DNA of 64,000 bases from Verrucomicrobiaceae bacterium (GTDB lineage Bacteria > Verrucomicrobiota > Verrucomicrobiia > Verrucomicrobiales > Verrucomicrobiaceae). Where the stretch lies: NCBI GenBank assembly GCA_021151605.1, contig JAGKWZ010000007.1, forward strand, positions 9,879 to 73,878, given 5' to 3'. Under the pieces are notes generated by a model. It was given only the letters and a program-made list of their open reading frames with translations. It ran no database searches and was not told the origin of the DNA. Shown one piece after another: positions 1 through 15,000 of this stretch; the stretch's first letter is position 1; every line of letters starts with the position of its first letter. A program made the position numbers and the translations under genes.

Positions 1-3000
1 ACCGTGGGCTCCCTCTCGATCGGTGATACGGGCGGAGAGGATTACACCATCGACGATGGCACTGGAGGCATCAACAATACGCTGGCCTTTAGCATGGGTA
101 TTGCGGGGGCTGGGAAATCCTTTCTCAATAAAATACAAGGAGACCAGGATGTGATCAATGCACCCATCACTCTGGCAGATGAGCTAAATCTCCGTGTGAA
201 TACCGGACGACTCACCGTGACAGGAGGTTTCACCGGACCTGGGGCTCTGGTTACCAGCGGTAACAGCGTGTTGACTGTGACCGGAAGTGCTCCTGCAGGA
301 AACAAAGTAGATCTCTGGCTACAGCACCGCGGTTTTGGAAACACTAACGCACAGATCGAGCTGGGTGCGTCTGGCGGACCTTCCTTTAAGAACGTTTTGC
401 TTGGAAATGCCAGTGCAGGCACGGGTGGCTTTGCCGTCCTGCAGTTGCTTGAGAATCGTGGTAGTGCTTTAGCGGACCGTTCGCCTTTCCTCGACCAGAT
501 CAGTGATACTGGCACCATTACTGTGGATGCAGTGACGAATCGCTGGGGTTACTTCAAACTCATGGGTGGCAGCGAAACGATCGGCAATTTGATTGATGTC
601 GGCAACGCTCTGGTCCTCGAGAACATGGAAGGTGAAACGATCAACACCAATGCCGTCCTGACCTTGGGGGGCAACAATCTCGACTCCTTTATCGGTGGGT
701 TTGCTCGTAACCGTTCTGGTGGCAGCGGTACAGGTACTCTCGGAATCACCAAAAACGGCACTGGTACACTGACGCTTCAGGGTGCCAATATGATTTACAC
801 CGGCCTGACAACCCTGAATCAGGGGCGTCTGGAGTTAGTGAATACGTCTGCATGGGCCAGTCGCATTGTCGCAGCTACAGGAACCCGAATCGATCTCACA
901 ACGACGAGCGGAGTTTCCGTCAATTTTGACGATGAAATTCTCGGTGATGCACAGTTATTTAAAAATGGCCTGGGGGCCTTAAGTTTCGGCAGCGGAAGGC
1001 TTCAGTTGGACAACCTGTCCATGACCCTGGGAACGACAAGTTTCCGTCCCGGAGCTTCCACACTCCGAGGCGGCGAAAATGTGATCCAAAACACTTTCAC
1101 CATACGAGGTGACGGCGGCCAGAACAAAAGCGTGCTTCTTAGTGCTTCCCTTTCCATCGGTGCTCTTGAGGCAGAAGGGCGTTTTGACCAAACAGGTTCT
1201 GTTTTTTCCATTCAAGGCGAGCAGTTGAACTTGAACAACCGAGGCTACGCAAGTGAGGCTGTTCTGGAGTCCAGAGGACCTGCCAGCTTCACGAACATGG
1301 TGGTCAGCCTGAATTCGCGAATCCTATCTACGGACCGGACGGTACAAAACGCGGCAACGAACTCGGTCTTCCTCACGCTGACTGATGCTAACAACCTAGT
1401 CATCGGGTCTATCCTGACTTTGAGGTCTGGCACCCCGGGGGATGCGACGAAAAAAGTGACACCAGACACCAGGATCGTGGCGGTGAATTTGGCGACACGC
1501 ACCGTAGAATTGAGCAAGCCTACCACTTTGGCTGCAGGTACACCCATCACCTTTACCTACACCAGCGACACCGACGGTGCTATTCGTGGCGAGTCTGTGA
1601 ACTTCGCGGATGTTGTTTATGATGGGCGCAAATTTGTAGCCGTTTCGGAAAAGGGCACGATCCATACCTCAGTGAACGGCACGATCTGGGATCTCGTTTA
1701 CACTGATCCTGCGGAGCTTCCTTTGTACAGTCTGACATGGACAGGTGAACGTTATGTGGCGGTGGGTGACTTGGGCCGTGTTCTCACCTCCACTGATGGG
1801 GGAAACACTTGGACTCTCCAAAGCAGCGCATTGGTGAACACCTTGCGCGACATCACTGAAACCTCCGTTCCATTCACCGGGAACTTGGTAACAGGATCGA
1901 CCAGTGTGACCAATGTGACCAACGGACTCAGCTTCCTACCTGGTATGCCAGTTATTGGAAATGCTACGCCTCCTGATGGACGCATTGTTTCCACGACGGT
2001 TGCTTCATTCACGGTTGTCCTGGACAACCCTGCTTTGGCGACGGCTACTGATGTGAACTTCGGCTATTTCCGTGGCAACACCACCGCGAACAGCGCTACG
2101 GTGACCAACGTTCGCACCTCACAGACGCTCGCTGGGGGCATCGCGATCAGTGGCACTGGGATTCCTAATGGTGCGACTATCCTGTCTACTGATGGGCCAA
2201 ACAATCGCATCACCCTCAGCCAAAATGCTAATACCAGCCTAGCTGGTGTGGATTTGTTCACGGTGACTGGAAACACAATCATCAATTCTGCCCAGATCAC
2301 CAATCTCTCCAACACTGCTGGTTTAGTCGTCGGCATGGTGCTCAAAGGCGCAGGTATTCCTAGTGGAGCTCGGATCACCGCTATCAATCCTGGCGCGGCA
2401 ACCCTCACTTTATCTGTGCCCATTCCTGCCACCCGCACAGCTGTGCCCTTGAGCGTCTTCACTGGACGTGTGGTGAATGGTAGCGCTGTGGTGGAGGATG
2501 TGACTAACATTGGCGCTTACAGCCAAGGCATGGCCGCTTTTGGTAGGCTTTTACCTGCGGGAACCGTCGTCCAGTCCAGCACAGCATCTACTTTAACTTT
2601 GAGTCAACAGGCCTCCGCCACTGGAACGGCTCTTGGGATGACAGTGGCCAAAACGCTGATGACAAGGACAGGCAATTTCTCCGCAAGTAGCAATAGTGTA
2701 ACGGGAGTCTCAAACGTGGCTGGATTGGTGTCAGGGATGCCCATCTCAGCACCCGGAGTTCTTCCCGCCGGAACGGTGATTCAGACCGTCGGTGCTGGAA
2801 CCCTTACCTTGAGCAACCAGGCTATTACCAGCCCGTCGGGGCAGGCATTCCAGGCAGGTTTTGATCTCTTGGTGGTGGGGGATGCTGGACGCATTTTAGC
2901 CTCAGCAGGAGGTGGTAGTGACACCTGGGTTCCATTGACTTCTTCTTCTGTCGCTAATTTGAATGCCATTTCATGGAACGGCACCAGGTTTGTGGCAGTT

Positions 3001-6000
3001 GGGAGCGCCGGCGAGATCCTACATTCCACCTCGGGCCTTGCCTGGACCCACATTACCCCGCCTTTGTCAATTTTGCCAAATGTGATCCTTGGCACTAACA
3101 CTAGCGGAAGTGCCAGAGAGATCATTCTCAATAACCCAGCTAGCGTTACTTCCGCGAATGCCAGCTTTGGTGCACTAAAAGGAAATACCACGGCTGGCAG
3201 CGCTACAGTCACCAACGTCAAGGGCATGGCCTCGTTGCGTGTTGGACTGCAAATTTTCTCCACTAGTGGTTTACAGGCTGGTTCAGTAGTTCGGTCGGTT
3301 AACGAGGCTGCCAGCTCCATGGTGATGTCCTCTCCAGCTACGGCAACTTTGAGTCAGGCTCCAATTCAGACTTTCACCGGTGTTTCAGTGAATGGCTCTA
3401 GGTTCATCACTGAAGTGACTGATTTTAAAGGATTGATGGTCGGCATGCTCCTGCATGGTACTGCGCTTCCAAGCCCAACGCTCATCACCGAAATCAGTCC
3501 AGAGAATAAGCGCATCACCCTGGCAAGTCCAGCCAACCAAAGCACAAGGGCAGGCTTTGGTGTTATGCGTGGGGATCTAGTAAACGGTAGTGCTACGGTT
3601 TCAAATATTCAGATCCTGGGCAGCATCTCGCCCTTCACCGGGGCGGTGGCGCATCTGACGGCGAGTCGGACAGTGGCGGAATATCCCAGCAGGATCGCCA
3701 ATGGAGTGACGGTCTCGGCTTATAGCCCCACGGAGAATACGGTCACTCTTTCCTCTCCTTCCATAGGGTCCGGCTATGTGCCGCTCTACACCTTCAGTGG
3801 TTCGACAACTAACGGCTCCAACCTGATCACAGGTGTCTCAGTCGGCCATTTCGCAGGGTTGTCAGTCGGCCAGTCCATCTATGTAACTGGCACGGCGATT
3901 CCACTTAACTTCTTTAGTACTTTTACAATCACAGCTCTGGACAGTGCTGCTGGGCAGATCACCCTCTCGGCCGCCCCTTTTCTCAATTCGGGATCAGGTG
4001 CTTCGGTGGTTCCTCTGGGTGTTTTTACCGGATTAGTGACATCTGGAGATCCGGTGGTGCGGAACATTAGCAACCGTCTTGGGGAACTCCCACCCACTCT
4101 TTATCAGTCAAATTTAATGGATGTGGTATGGACGGGCGCACAGTTCATCACCGTCGGTTCTTATGGAGCCATCCTGACATCGTCGGACGGCATTGCCTGG
4201 ACTCCGAGAGATTCGGCGACAGGTCGCGATCTGCATTCTGTTGGCATTTCAGGTGCCCAGTTCCTGGCCGCTGGTGAGGATGGGTTAATCCTTAGATCCA
4301 CCAATGGCACCGCATGGTCGCAGGCCCGAGAGGCAGATGACTTCAATATTCGTGATTTACGGTACTTGCAGGCCGTTGAGGCGGTCATAACTGCCGGAGG
4401 CAAGACACTGGCACTCGGCAATGGTGGACTTACCTCTGTGGATGGTTCCACTTGGTCAACCTCAGTAACGGATAATTTCAGTGGTAGTAAAAACTCAATG
4501 ATCATCGCTGGCCGCCCTGGACTGTCGGGCATCGTGATTCGCAATGAAGTCACCACATCTCCGACGACAGACCCAGTCAACGGCCCCCTGACCAATCGCA
4601 ATAATGCCAACCGAATTGATGATGCGATGACTCTTGAGTCAAAAGGTGGCAATTTTGAGTTCCAAAATAATGGGGCGAGTGCCGTCTTTTCAGAAACCAT
4701 CAACAAACTGCTGCTCAAGCAAGGTCAGCTCCAGATCGTCACCTCAAGTGCTGGGACAGGTGGCACAAGTACCCTCACGTTTGGTTCTTTGGAAGCACAG
4801 CTAGGGGCTTCTGTGCAATTCTTTGGACGAGATGGTGGAGGGGCATCAGCACCAGGTATTATCGGGGAGGGGGCTACACCCTCTCGCAACCGCATTTTCT
4901 TCACCCAAGCGCCTACCCTGGATGATGGAATTATCGGTGGCTGGGCCTCTATCGACAACGAATGGGCGACGTATGGCACTAATGGCGTCACTCGCCTGGA
5001 CCCGAACACAGGCTATGATACCGGTGACCAGACTGGCTGGATTGCCTCGGACAATGTCAAAATGCAAGCAGGACGCACGCTGAATGCCCCACGTGTCATC
5101 AACTCCCTCAATCTGGTGGGACAGACGCTCACTATGAATGCCCAGCGGCTAAGCATCGAGTCGGGCGGTATCTTGGTGACAGGCACATCGACAATTAACT
5201 CAACTGGTGGCGTGCTATCCGTTGGAACAGGAAAATCTGATCCTGCAATACTGAACATAATCGCGCCTGCCCAATTGACGATTAATGCTCCGATTGATGA
5301 TTTCAGGGTTTCAGGAGCACTGCTAGCGGTTACCGCAACTTCGGGGTCATCGACTTTGACCATGACCAGTCTCAATGCCACGGGAATGCTCCCAGGGATG
5401 GAAATTTTTGGGTCCGGCATTCCAGACGGAACACGCATCGTAAGCATTGCGGCCATCCCTGGAGGTAGCAATTCACTCATCACTCTCAGTCAGCCGACTT
5501 CAACATCCATTCCTACATCCACAACGATCGTGGTTACTGGTGGTTCTGTTGGATTGAGCAAGTCTGGAGGAAGCCTGCTGATTCTTAATGGAACCAGCTC
5601 TTACACCGGGAAAACTTACCTGAATAATGGCGCCCTTCGTATTACGAATTTCGGTGCTCTCGGAGCCGACCCAACGTCCTTCACGCAAGACCATCTCCAA
5701 ATCAATGGTGGCACCCTGCAAATCAGCCACATCACTACAGGATCGACACCGCTGCCTGATCATAATGTGAATTTGAATGAAGGTCTTCGTGGACTGACGG
5801 TCGGCATATCGGGCGGCCGCATTGAGGTGGGGACGGCGAACCCGGACAACGACAACAGCACCCCCGCGAATGCCATACCTGAAGTCAATCTCACCATTAC
5901 TAACCCGATTAATGCGCTTGGGGTGCTCGAATTAGCAGTCAGGGCAAACACTAGTCTCGGACAAGCAAACAGCATCACACTTGGATCACCAACGAGCACC

Positions 6001-9000
6001 AACATCTACCGTGCTGGTATCAAAACCGAAGCTCAGTTCGAAGGAAATATAACGATCCGAGGGAACAATACCATTGGAGGTATCTTTAGTGAAGGCGGAA
6101 GGCTGACCATTGAGGGCAACAATGATTTTACCGCTCCTATCCGCTCGCTAACAGGTGACATCACCATTAGCGGGACGAACACTTGGAGAGGAGGGAATGT
6201 TTTCCCTGAAGCTTTGGATTTCCGTGCGGGTGTGCTGAAACTTACGACCCAAACTGCCCTTGGCACCGGTGGTTTGAATCTGGGTATGGGAGACGGCTCG
6301 ATCTTCAGCCTCGCTGGGCTCAGTCAGACGATCCGAACATTCACCAGCACCGCCTCAACGGAGATAAATAATGATGGTGCTCCCGATAATTTCGTGGGTT
6401 CTACGGACATCATTTTCGACATTGAGCGCAACCAAACTTACAATGGCCTTATCAAGGATGGCGAATCTATCAGCGGAACCGAAGTCACACCTCTCAGACT
6501 CGTCAAAACAGGGCCAGGAACTTTGACATTGAGCAATTCCGAGAGTGATTTTTCAGCTGGCGTCGAAATTCGTCAAGGTGCCTTAAATGTCACTACCATC
6601 GGACAGACATTTAATAATACCGCTCTTGGGCGGGTCGATTTCGATGATCCAGCATTACTGATTATCGATAAGTCTGTTCTCTCTTTCACGCCTACCTTTG
6701 CCCAGTCGATGAATCGATCCTTCACGATGGGAGCAGGACCTGCCGGAGCAACTTTGGTGGCCAACGGTGCTACACAGTCAGCAACAGTGACTCTTGGTGT
6801 GGAACTTCGTAACGTTATAAGTGGTTCGACTCAGATCACCACACCTATTGCCTTCAAAGATAATGGATCGCGCACGCTAACACTTTCCGGCACTGGCCGC
6901 GGAGACAATCTCCTACTGCTTGAACTCGGAGACAAAGGTCCAGGCGAAGTTTCTGGACTCTTTAAGACGGGCTCGGGGAACTGGGTGCTAGGCAAGTCCA
7001 ACGCCTATTCAGGAATCACGACGATTCAGGAGGGAAATCTCGTTGTCACCAGAAATGATGCGCTCGGCACCGTGGGTGTATCTACTTCTGTTGATCAAAC
7101 CTCAGACACGTTTTCCGGAAATCTGCCGAACGGAACCCCAGTGAACTTCCCGTTGTTTGCAGCTACGACACTCCCGGGCGGTGTTGCGGCTGACACTCAA
7201 TATTATGTCGTCGGTTCCACCGGTACGACCTTCCAGATTGCTGCCACACCGGGGGGCGCTCCTCTGACGATCACTAGCAACGGCTCCGGCGTGCAAGTAG
7301 TTTCTCGTATCGACTCGTTCCGGTCCACGGTGTTCGACGATGCTACAGATGTATTTACCGGCATCCTGCCGAATGGGGCACCAGTAACGTTCAACACCAA
7401 ATTCGTGACGGGAGTGGCTTCTCCCATCGCCCCGGAAGGCATGTTAACGAACTCGGTCTATTACGTGGTCGATTCAAACAATGGCACTTTCAGGGTCTCC
7501 CTGACACCCGGTGGTCCCGCTGTAAACTTTACCAGTATAGGCACACCTGGCGCCCTTTATTACACCACCAGCGCGGCCAGTAATGCCTCTGGCGGAGTGA
7601 ATTTAACCGGTGGATCGCTAGACCTAAGAAACATTGATTATCTCACCCCTGAAACGTTGTATCTTCAAGGTGGCGTTATAACTGTGCCTAATGACAGCGT
7701 TTCTTCATGGGCGGGGGATGTGTGGGCAAATGCCAACTCAAGGATCAACATCGGACTTGGTGGGCAGCTCACTCTCCATGGTAATTTGCTAGGCACGCGG
7801 TCTATCAACCAAGAAGGTGAAGGCACACTGGTTATGGTTGGAGAGATGCTTGCGCCATTGACGAATTTAGAAAACTCCTCACGTGAGTATGCCGTCCGAG
7901 CTGGGACACTTGTTCTAGATTACTCGACCAACAACGCATCCAAACTTATCGACAATGCCAATCTGCGTCTGGGGGGAACCCGTCGAGGTGGTTCTGTGGT
8001 TCTTTCTGGAGGAAACCATGAGGAAATCATCGGGCAGTTGGTGCTCGAAGCAGGGGCCAGCAGCATTTATCGCAATAGCGGGACAAGCACGATCAGCCTA
8101 AACAATATATTCCGCAATACTGGCAGCTCGCTCTACCTAGATGGTGGACGCATCGCCAAAACTGACAACACGAACAACAACGGCATCCTTGGAGCCTGGG
8201 CCATCATCCGCGACTCCATTACCGATCCTTTCTGGGTGATCCCACGCACAAGCAGCTTCAATTACCAGGTTAAAGAAGAATCTGGCTCTGACTTCATCCT
8301 CACACCTGAGCGTCATGTTATCACTCGTAGGATGGTTGTAACATTTGCCACCACTGGCTCCCTTCCAGGTGGCCTTAACGCAGGCACTGCTTATTATGTT
8401 ATTCAGAGCGGAATCGACGGAGGTTCACCGCGCGATATTGCCGTGAACGATCTGTCGTCGTTGGAAGTTGGAATGTTTGTGACGGGGCCTGGCATTCTTG
8501 GTAATACCCAAGTCTCGTCTTTGTTGCCAGATGCAAATATCATCACACTTAGCCAAACACACAGTGATTCAGGGGCAGCGGGGGACTTCGCTTTCTTCAA
8601 GCGAGTGGATAGACAGGGTGTGTTTGGTGGGGCTTCTACTGAGATAACGGTATTCGATATTTCTTCGTTAGCTGTGGGCTGGGCAGTCACTGGTGCTGGA
8701 ATTGCTGACAACACGAAAATTTCCTCTATTTCAGGAAATGTAATCACACTCGATAAGGTGCATAGCGGTACAGGTGGCGGTAACTTCAGCTTCACAAACC
8801 CGGAATCATCATGGGTGGTGCGCTCTGGTACTCAGGCTAAGCGTGGCAGGTTTAAGGTTTCTGCAACGCTTGATGGCCCTGCGGTGAACATCACCAGTGT
8901 GGGTAGTGGTCAACTTTCTATCAATGCGCAGCTTGGCTTCACTGCTGATGCCAAGACGGACCGTCTGACTTTGGGGGGAGGGCATGGCTTGGCTGATGGC

Positions 9001-12000
9001 GTGCGCGTGCGTGTTTCGTCCTATGGGCAGTTGCCTATCGGCTTGCTTCCCGACACGGACTATTTTGTGGCGGATTCGGATGGGCAAAGCATCCGGCTTA
9101 GCAACGCCATCAATGGAACTCCAATTAGTTTTGCAACAAATGGTTCAGGGGCTCATGTCATCGAAACTCAGGGGACGGAAAAGCGTGTTGGACCGTCCAC
9201 CATCGTGTTCAAAATGGAGCCCGACTTCGCCACTGCTTCCGAAGGTAATGGTCGGGTACGAGTGGCCATCGTCAATGTCGGCGGCAGTGGACCTATTACT
9301 TCCACACTTACCGGCCAGGGTACTACCGTCGATCCCTATGTTTACACGCTTTACACCACGGGAACAGCCAACTCTAACCAAGAGATCGCTAACTTTGTAG
9401 CGGTTGATAAAATTGGGCTGGTGACAATCAAGGATATCTTTAGCGTGACTGTACCTAATCAGGCCAGTGACCAGATTTTCACACTCTTTTCAACCATGCC
9501 AGACCCTGGCAACTACGGTGCACCCACCTTCCTCTCAAATGGCAGCTTTGACAATGGCAGTGCTGAATTGGGCTGGGCTCGCAATGCTGGCGTCCCTGGA
9601 AATGCGACTACCACTGCTGATGGCTTTATCATGCCACTAGCATCCTATGGCTCCTGGGCTGCAAACAACAATGCAGAGATGTCTGGAGACCTCTCGTTGA
9701 ATATTCTTCGTAACACCTTCTCCCTGCGGTTTGCCAGCCAATTGCCCTCGACGGTTTCGCTGAACAGCACGAGCGGGATCTACGCGATCCGAACTGGCGG
9801 AATCCTTGTTTCACCCACTGTCGGGGCTAATGATTCAACGCTGAGTGGCAATGGCCGGTTGACCACGGAAAATCAGGGGAATCTGCAAAATCTCATGCTG
9901 CACCAGAACAACCAGTTGGGTGATTTGGTCATCAGCAATCGAATCACGAATAGATTGCCGGTAACACGTTCTGGACGCCTGACCGGCCAGAGCCGCCGTC
10001 ATCTGACCATGCCGCAGGGCATCACGACTTCTCAGGTCGCCGTCAACTGGTCGCTTCCGATTACAACTGGAGTCAATACAGGAATTGCCGCAAACACAAG
10101 GGTCGAAAGCTTCCAGTATGGTCGGTTAATCGTGCTTAGTGCCGATCATGACGGAGTTCTGCGCAATCAGAACTATATCTTTGCAAGTCCTGGAATTGTT
10201 GCGGTTAATGCCGATGAACCACTTGCTTCCACTCATCCTGCACGCAGCCAAATTTCCGGTCTCAGCACGACTGCAGACCTCCTGATTGGGATGGAAGTTT
10301 CGGGCACTGGAATCGCAGCGGGGACTCTGATTGCAGAAATCGTTAATGCTGACACAGTCAGGCTGAACCAGAATACTGATGGCGTCTATCGTGCGGCGAC
10401 TTTCACTTTCACAGAAGGCACAACGATCATCAACAGACTTGCGCTGGTCAACGATCCGAATCGGTTCCTTATCACTGGGCTGACTTCGACGGCGAACCTC
10501 AGCATCGGAATGAATGTCTCTGGGCCGGGGATTTCCTCTGGGACGACCATTGAAGAGGTTTCCGCCTCGCCTCCGTACGTGCGTTTAAGCAAGATTCACG
10601 ATGGCACGCACAGAATTGGTGCCAGCTTTACCTTCACCGGTGGCGCATTGCCACCCGAAGGCGTCACTATGGCGGCAACCCTTCCTGTGACCCTGGCATT
10701 CCCGGGATCATCCAATGATCCGAACCGCCGAATTCTTGACGGCGTTAGCTCGGTTCAGGGACTGCTAGCCGGAATAACTGTGACAGGAACGGGCTTACCG
10801 GCTGGTACTGCCGTAGATTTTGTCATCGATAACCACACGGTTTATCTCACTCAGAATCATGACGGGGTGTTTCGGCGTGGCAACTACACCTTTGCAGGCG
10901 TTGGCCTGCCATCTGGCGGTGCAGTGAGAGTTGCAAGCGTGCCAGATGCCTACCGCCGGCGGGTGATGGGCATCGTGATCCCTGCCTCTGGTCCCACGCC
11001 AAGTTCCGTGTCATGCACGGATCTCTATCTCGGAATGCCGATCTCCGGTCCAGGCATTCCATTTGGGAGCACCATCACCAATATCTTTAATGAGAGCGAC
11101 ATTGAAGTCAGCACCAATCATTTCTTCACAAGTGAAAGTACGACACTAGTCTTCACCCCCACGATTGGGGTGGAGAAGCTAGGTGCGGGGATGGCGGCTC
11201 TCACTGGTGCCAGCGACTACACAGGTGTCACCTTCATCGCTGATGGCACACTGCGTATTGGCCAACTGACGGATGGTGGTGTGGCCGGTGGTCTAGGTGC
11301 CTCATCGGGTGCTGCTGGAAATTTGGTCTTCAATGGCGGAGCACTTCAGTTCGTGGGCGAAAATAGCCAGACGAACCGTGGATTCACTGTGGCCGAGTTT
11401 GCCACACTTAACATTGGCCACGAGCGCACGGTAGCGACCTTCTCCGGCTCAATCGCTTCAGGGCTGGACCGGCTCCAGAAGGATGGTCCAGGAACCCTTC
11501 GGCTAACTGGCAACGCCAATCTTGGTGCGATGCGCCTGGATCAAGGTCGTCTGCTTCTAGACACGGTGGATACTAACCCAACTCCGGGAACATTCTCTCC
11601 TTCCAACTTCTCCCAGAGTAATCTGACGAGCCTCATCCTTGGCGGTGGCGTCTTGGAAGTTAGAGGCGCACTTGAGGGCAATGTGAATCAAAATTTTGGA
11701 GCCCAGCTCGTTGTGGATGCAGGAGCTACCACGGTGAAAGTGACCAGTGTGGAAGGTTATGATCCCAATAACCTACTGGCACTGCCACCCTTCCGAAGCG
11801 CCGCACTGACCATGATGGGGCAGGAAGAGCTGACGGCCGTGCAGCGTTACGCTGGCGGCTCCGTTCACTTCTATGAGAACCCTGAAGGAAAAGATTCTGG
11901 TGCAGCAAATATCTTCCTCCTGCTACCACAGGAAGACCGCCAGAGGCTTATCCCTTGGGCTACTTACCAAACCTCTATAGATACAAATCGCCCAGGCGTA

Positions 12001-15000
12001 AACCACTTCGCCTCTGTGGAGAGCAATACTGGCGCTATCATTTCGGCGGACACTGCCAGTCTTTATGACTTGGGGCCTAAATTTGTTGATCCCGTCAATT
12101 GGGAGGCTACCCGAAGTTTTGCCAGAACATTAAATGTCTCTGAGGGGGCTTCGGATTCTAATGGTGTACCACTTGCTCTGAACGGTTCGGTAACCGCTAA
12201 CCGCTATGCCAATATCCTGCGATATACCACTACTACGGATGGAACTGTGAATATTGATGCTGGCAAAACACTGGAACTCGTAGGTGGTGCCATTCTCGCT
12301 GCCACTAGCGTTTATCAGGGGCAGAAGGTCATTGCTGGCCCCGGTAATCTGACCGGGGGCGTTCGCAATGAAACCAACAATGACTTCATCATGCATAATT
12401 ACAATGCAGCGGCCCCCTTCACGATCAGCGCTAATATTGTAGACCGTACTATTCAGTCAGTAAGCACATCAGGTGCCAGCGGAAAGGGAACTCTGAAGGC
12501 TGGTGAAGCCCAAATCCAGATCACAAGCTCCGCTTTGACAGGAGATTTCTATGTCCATGTGCGGGCGGGGATGTTCGTTTCTGGCCCTGGTATTCAAGCT
12601 GGAACTGTGGTCACCGCAGTAGAGAGAAGCTTCGGTCGACTCCTTCTCAGCCTGCCAGCACTGAGTAATCAATCTAACCAGATTTACACCTTTACAGAAA
12701 CCACAAATTTCATTCAGACGGGTGTGGGCACCACCATTTTGGCCGGTGACAACACGTACACAGGTAAAACATATGTCCATGGAGGTGTGCTGCGTCTGAA
12801 TTCGGCCGGTGCAGTGCCGGGCGGCATCGGTGCTATTGGTGGCACGAGCGCATTGGTTGTGGAAGATGGTGTGATTGGACTGGGTGCCGGGGACTTTACC
12901 CGGTTGCTCGGTACGGATGTTTCACAGGTGAACTTCACCGGCAGTGGCGGCTTTGCAGCCTTTGGCGCGGATCGCACCGTAAACCTTGGAGGTTCCATCG
13001 TTCCAGAGCCCCTTCGGTATGGCAATAATGGCTTCGTCCCCGATGGCGCATCCCTGATTCTTGGCAGCAGTGATGCCACTCATAAACTGATTTTTGCCAA
13101 TCCAATCGACTTAAGTGCCTTCAGTCAGGCGATCAGGGTGAATGATGGCCCAGCCGCAGTTGAGGCAGAGCTTACTGGCAGCCTCTCTGGTTTGGGGCGC
13201 ATGATCAAGTTCGGTCTAGGAACATTGCGCCTGGGCGTAAGCAATGCTCAGACTGGCGGCATTGAAATCGCTGAAGGACGGCTTATCGCCGCCAATGTGG
13301 CGAATGTTTTCGGAACCTCTGCAGGTAGCGTGCGCATCGGCACGAGCCTGACCAACACCACTTCTCGTGGGGCGGTTAACCTCCAGGTTGAAGGCGGCAC
13401 AGTCACGAATCCGCTTCAAGTTGGTTCCGTCAATGCACGGGGTGGGGAATGGATCAGTGGTGGCGTGGTGGAGAATTCTCAGGTAGCGAACAATGTTGGT
13501 GAAGAGGCCTCAGCCGCTGTGGTTGATCAGTATCCAGCAGTTGCTTACCATGACTCTACCAATCAAGATCTTAAGTTCGTCCGTGCTCTGGACGCCAGAG
13601 GCAGCTCCTGGGGACTGCCCGTGACTGTGGCAAGTCAGGGTAGCACGGGGCGGAATCCATCCTTGGCCATCATCAATGGAAACCCGGCTATCACTTATCG
13701 CGATGATTCAACAGGGCTTCTTATGTATGTTCGTGCAAACGACGTGCAGGGGGTTACCTGGGGAACTCCAGTCTCAGTTTTGGGGCAGTCGACGCCGGTC
13801 CTTGCTGTGGCTCTCCAGCCTGACGGAAAGGCAATTGTAGGTGGCTCCTTCACTAAGTTTGATGGTGTGAACCGCAATCGCCTTATCCGTCTTAACACAG
13901 ATGGCTCAGTTGACGACAGCTTCAATGCATTCGTGATGAATGGCGAGGTTCGCACGATCCTTGTTTTGCCCGGTGGCAAAATCCTTGTTGGGGGCACTTT
14001 TACCGCTATCCGTGCCGATGCTAACGCTGCTACTGACACCGTCCGTAATAGGCTGGCACGATTCAATGCGGATGGCAGTCTGGACACAACTTTGGCTCCC
14101 GATGTCAACGGTGACGTTCGTGTGCTTGTTCAGCAGACGGATGGCAAGATCATGATGGGAGGAAGCTTCACCACCGTCTCCGGTGTCGGGATAACCCGGC
14201 TTGCCCGTCTCAACTCCAGTGCCACGCTGGATACTAGCTTCTCTTCACCTGATATCCGCAATGGGGAAGTCAGGGCAATCATTCCTGAAAATACTGATGC
14301 TGATCCAGAGATGGAAAGCTACATCATCGGCGGGTCATTCACCGATGTGCGTGGTTTTGGTAATCGTAACCGCCTTGCCCGAATCAACAGCGATGCATCC
14401 CTGGCTTCCTTCAATCCCAATGCAAACAACGTGGTGTTTGACATGGTGTTGCTTGCGTCGGGTAAACTAATTGTAGGTGGTGCTTTCACTGGCTTTACTG
14501 ATGGTGCCGGAAACTTCATTGCCCGCACGCGGCTTGCCCGTCTGAATAGCAGTGGCACGGTGGATGAAATCTTCGGCCAAGAGGTGAACAACGAAGTTCG
14601 TGACTTGCATCTAGAGGCTAGCGGCAACGTGCTGGTGGCAGGTATCTTCACCCAGTTGGGAGACTATGCCCGCAAAGGTCTTGGAAGGGTACTCGTCGAT
14701 GGCTCGGTTGATGCCAACTATGCTCCAGAGCCGGACAATGAAGTCAGATCAATGGCGACTCTTCCAGATGGAAAACTTATCATCGGAGGCATCTTCAATA
14801 ACGCGGGCGGCGTTACCCAGCAGTTGGTAGGCCGCCTGGAGTTGAGTGGTTTGGCAGACATTGGATTTGACCGGAACGCAATTAATGTAGGGCTTTATAC
14901 CTCGCTTAAATCGGTGAATGGAAATCCTGCGGTCGCCTTTTATGATTCAAAAAACGAGGACGTTTACTACATACGGTCCACTGATGTGAATGGGGCAGGC

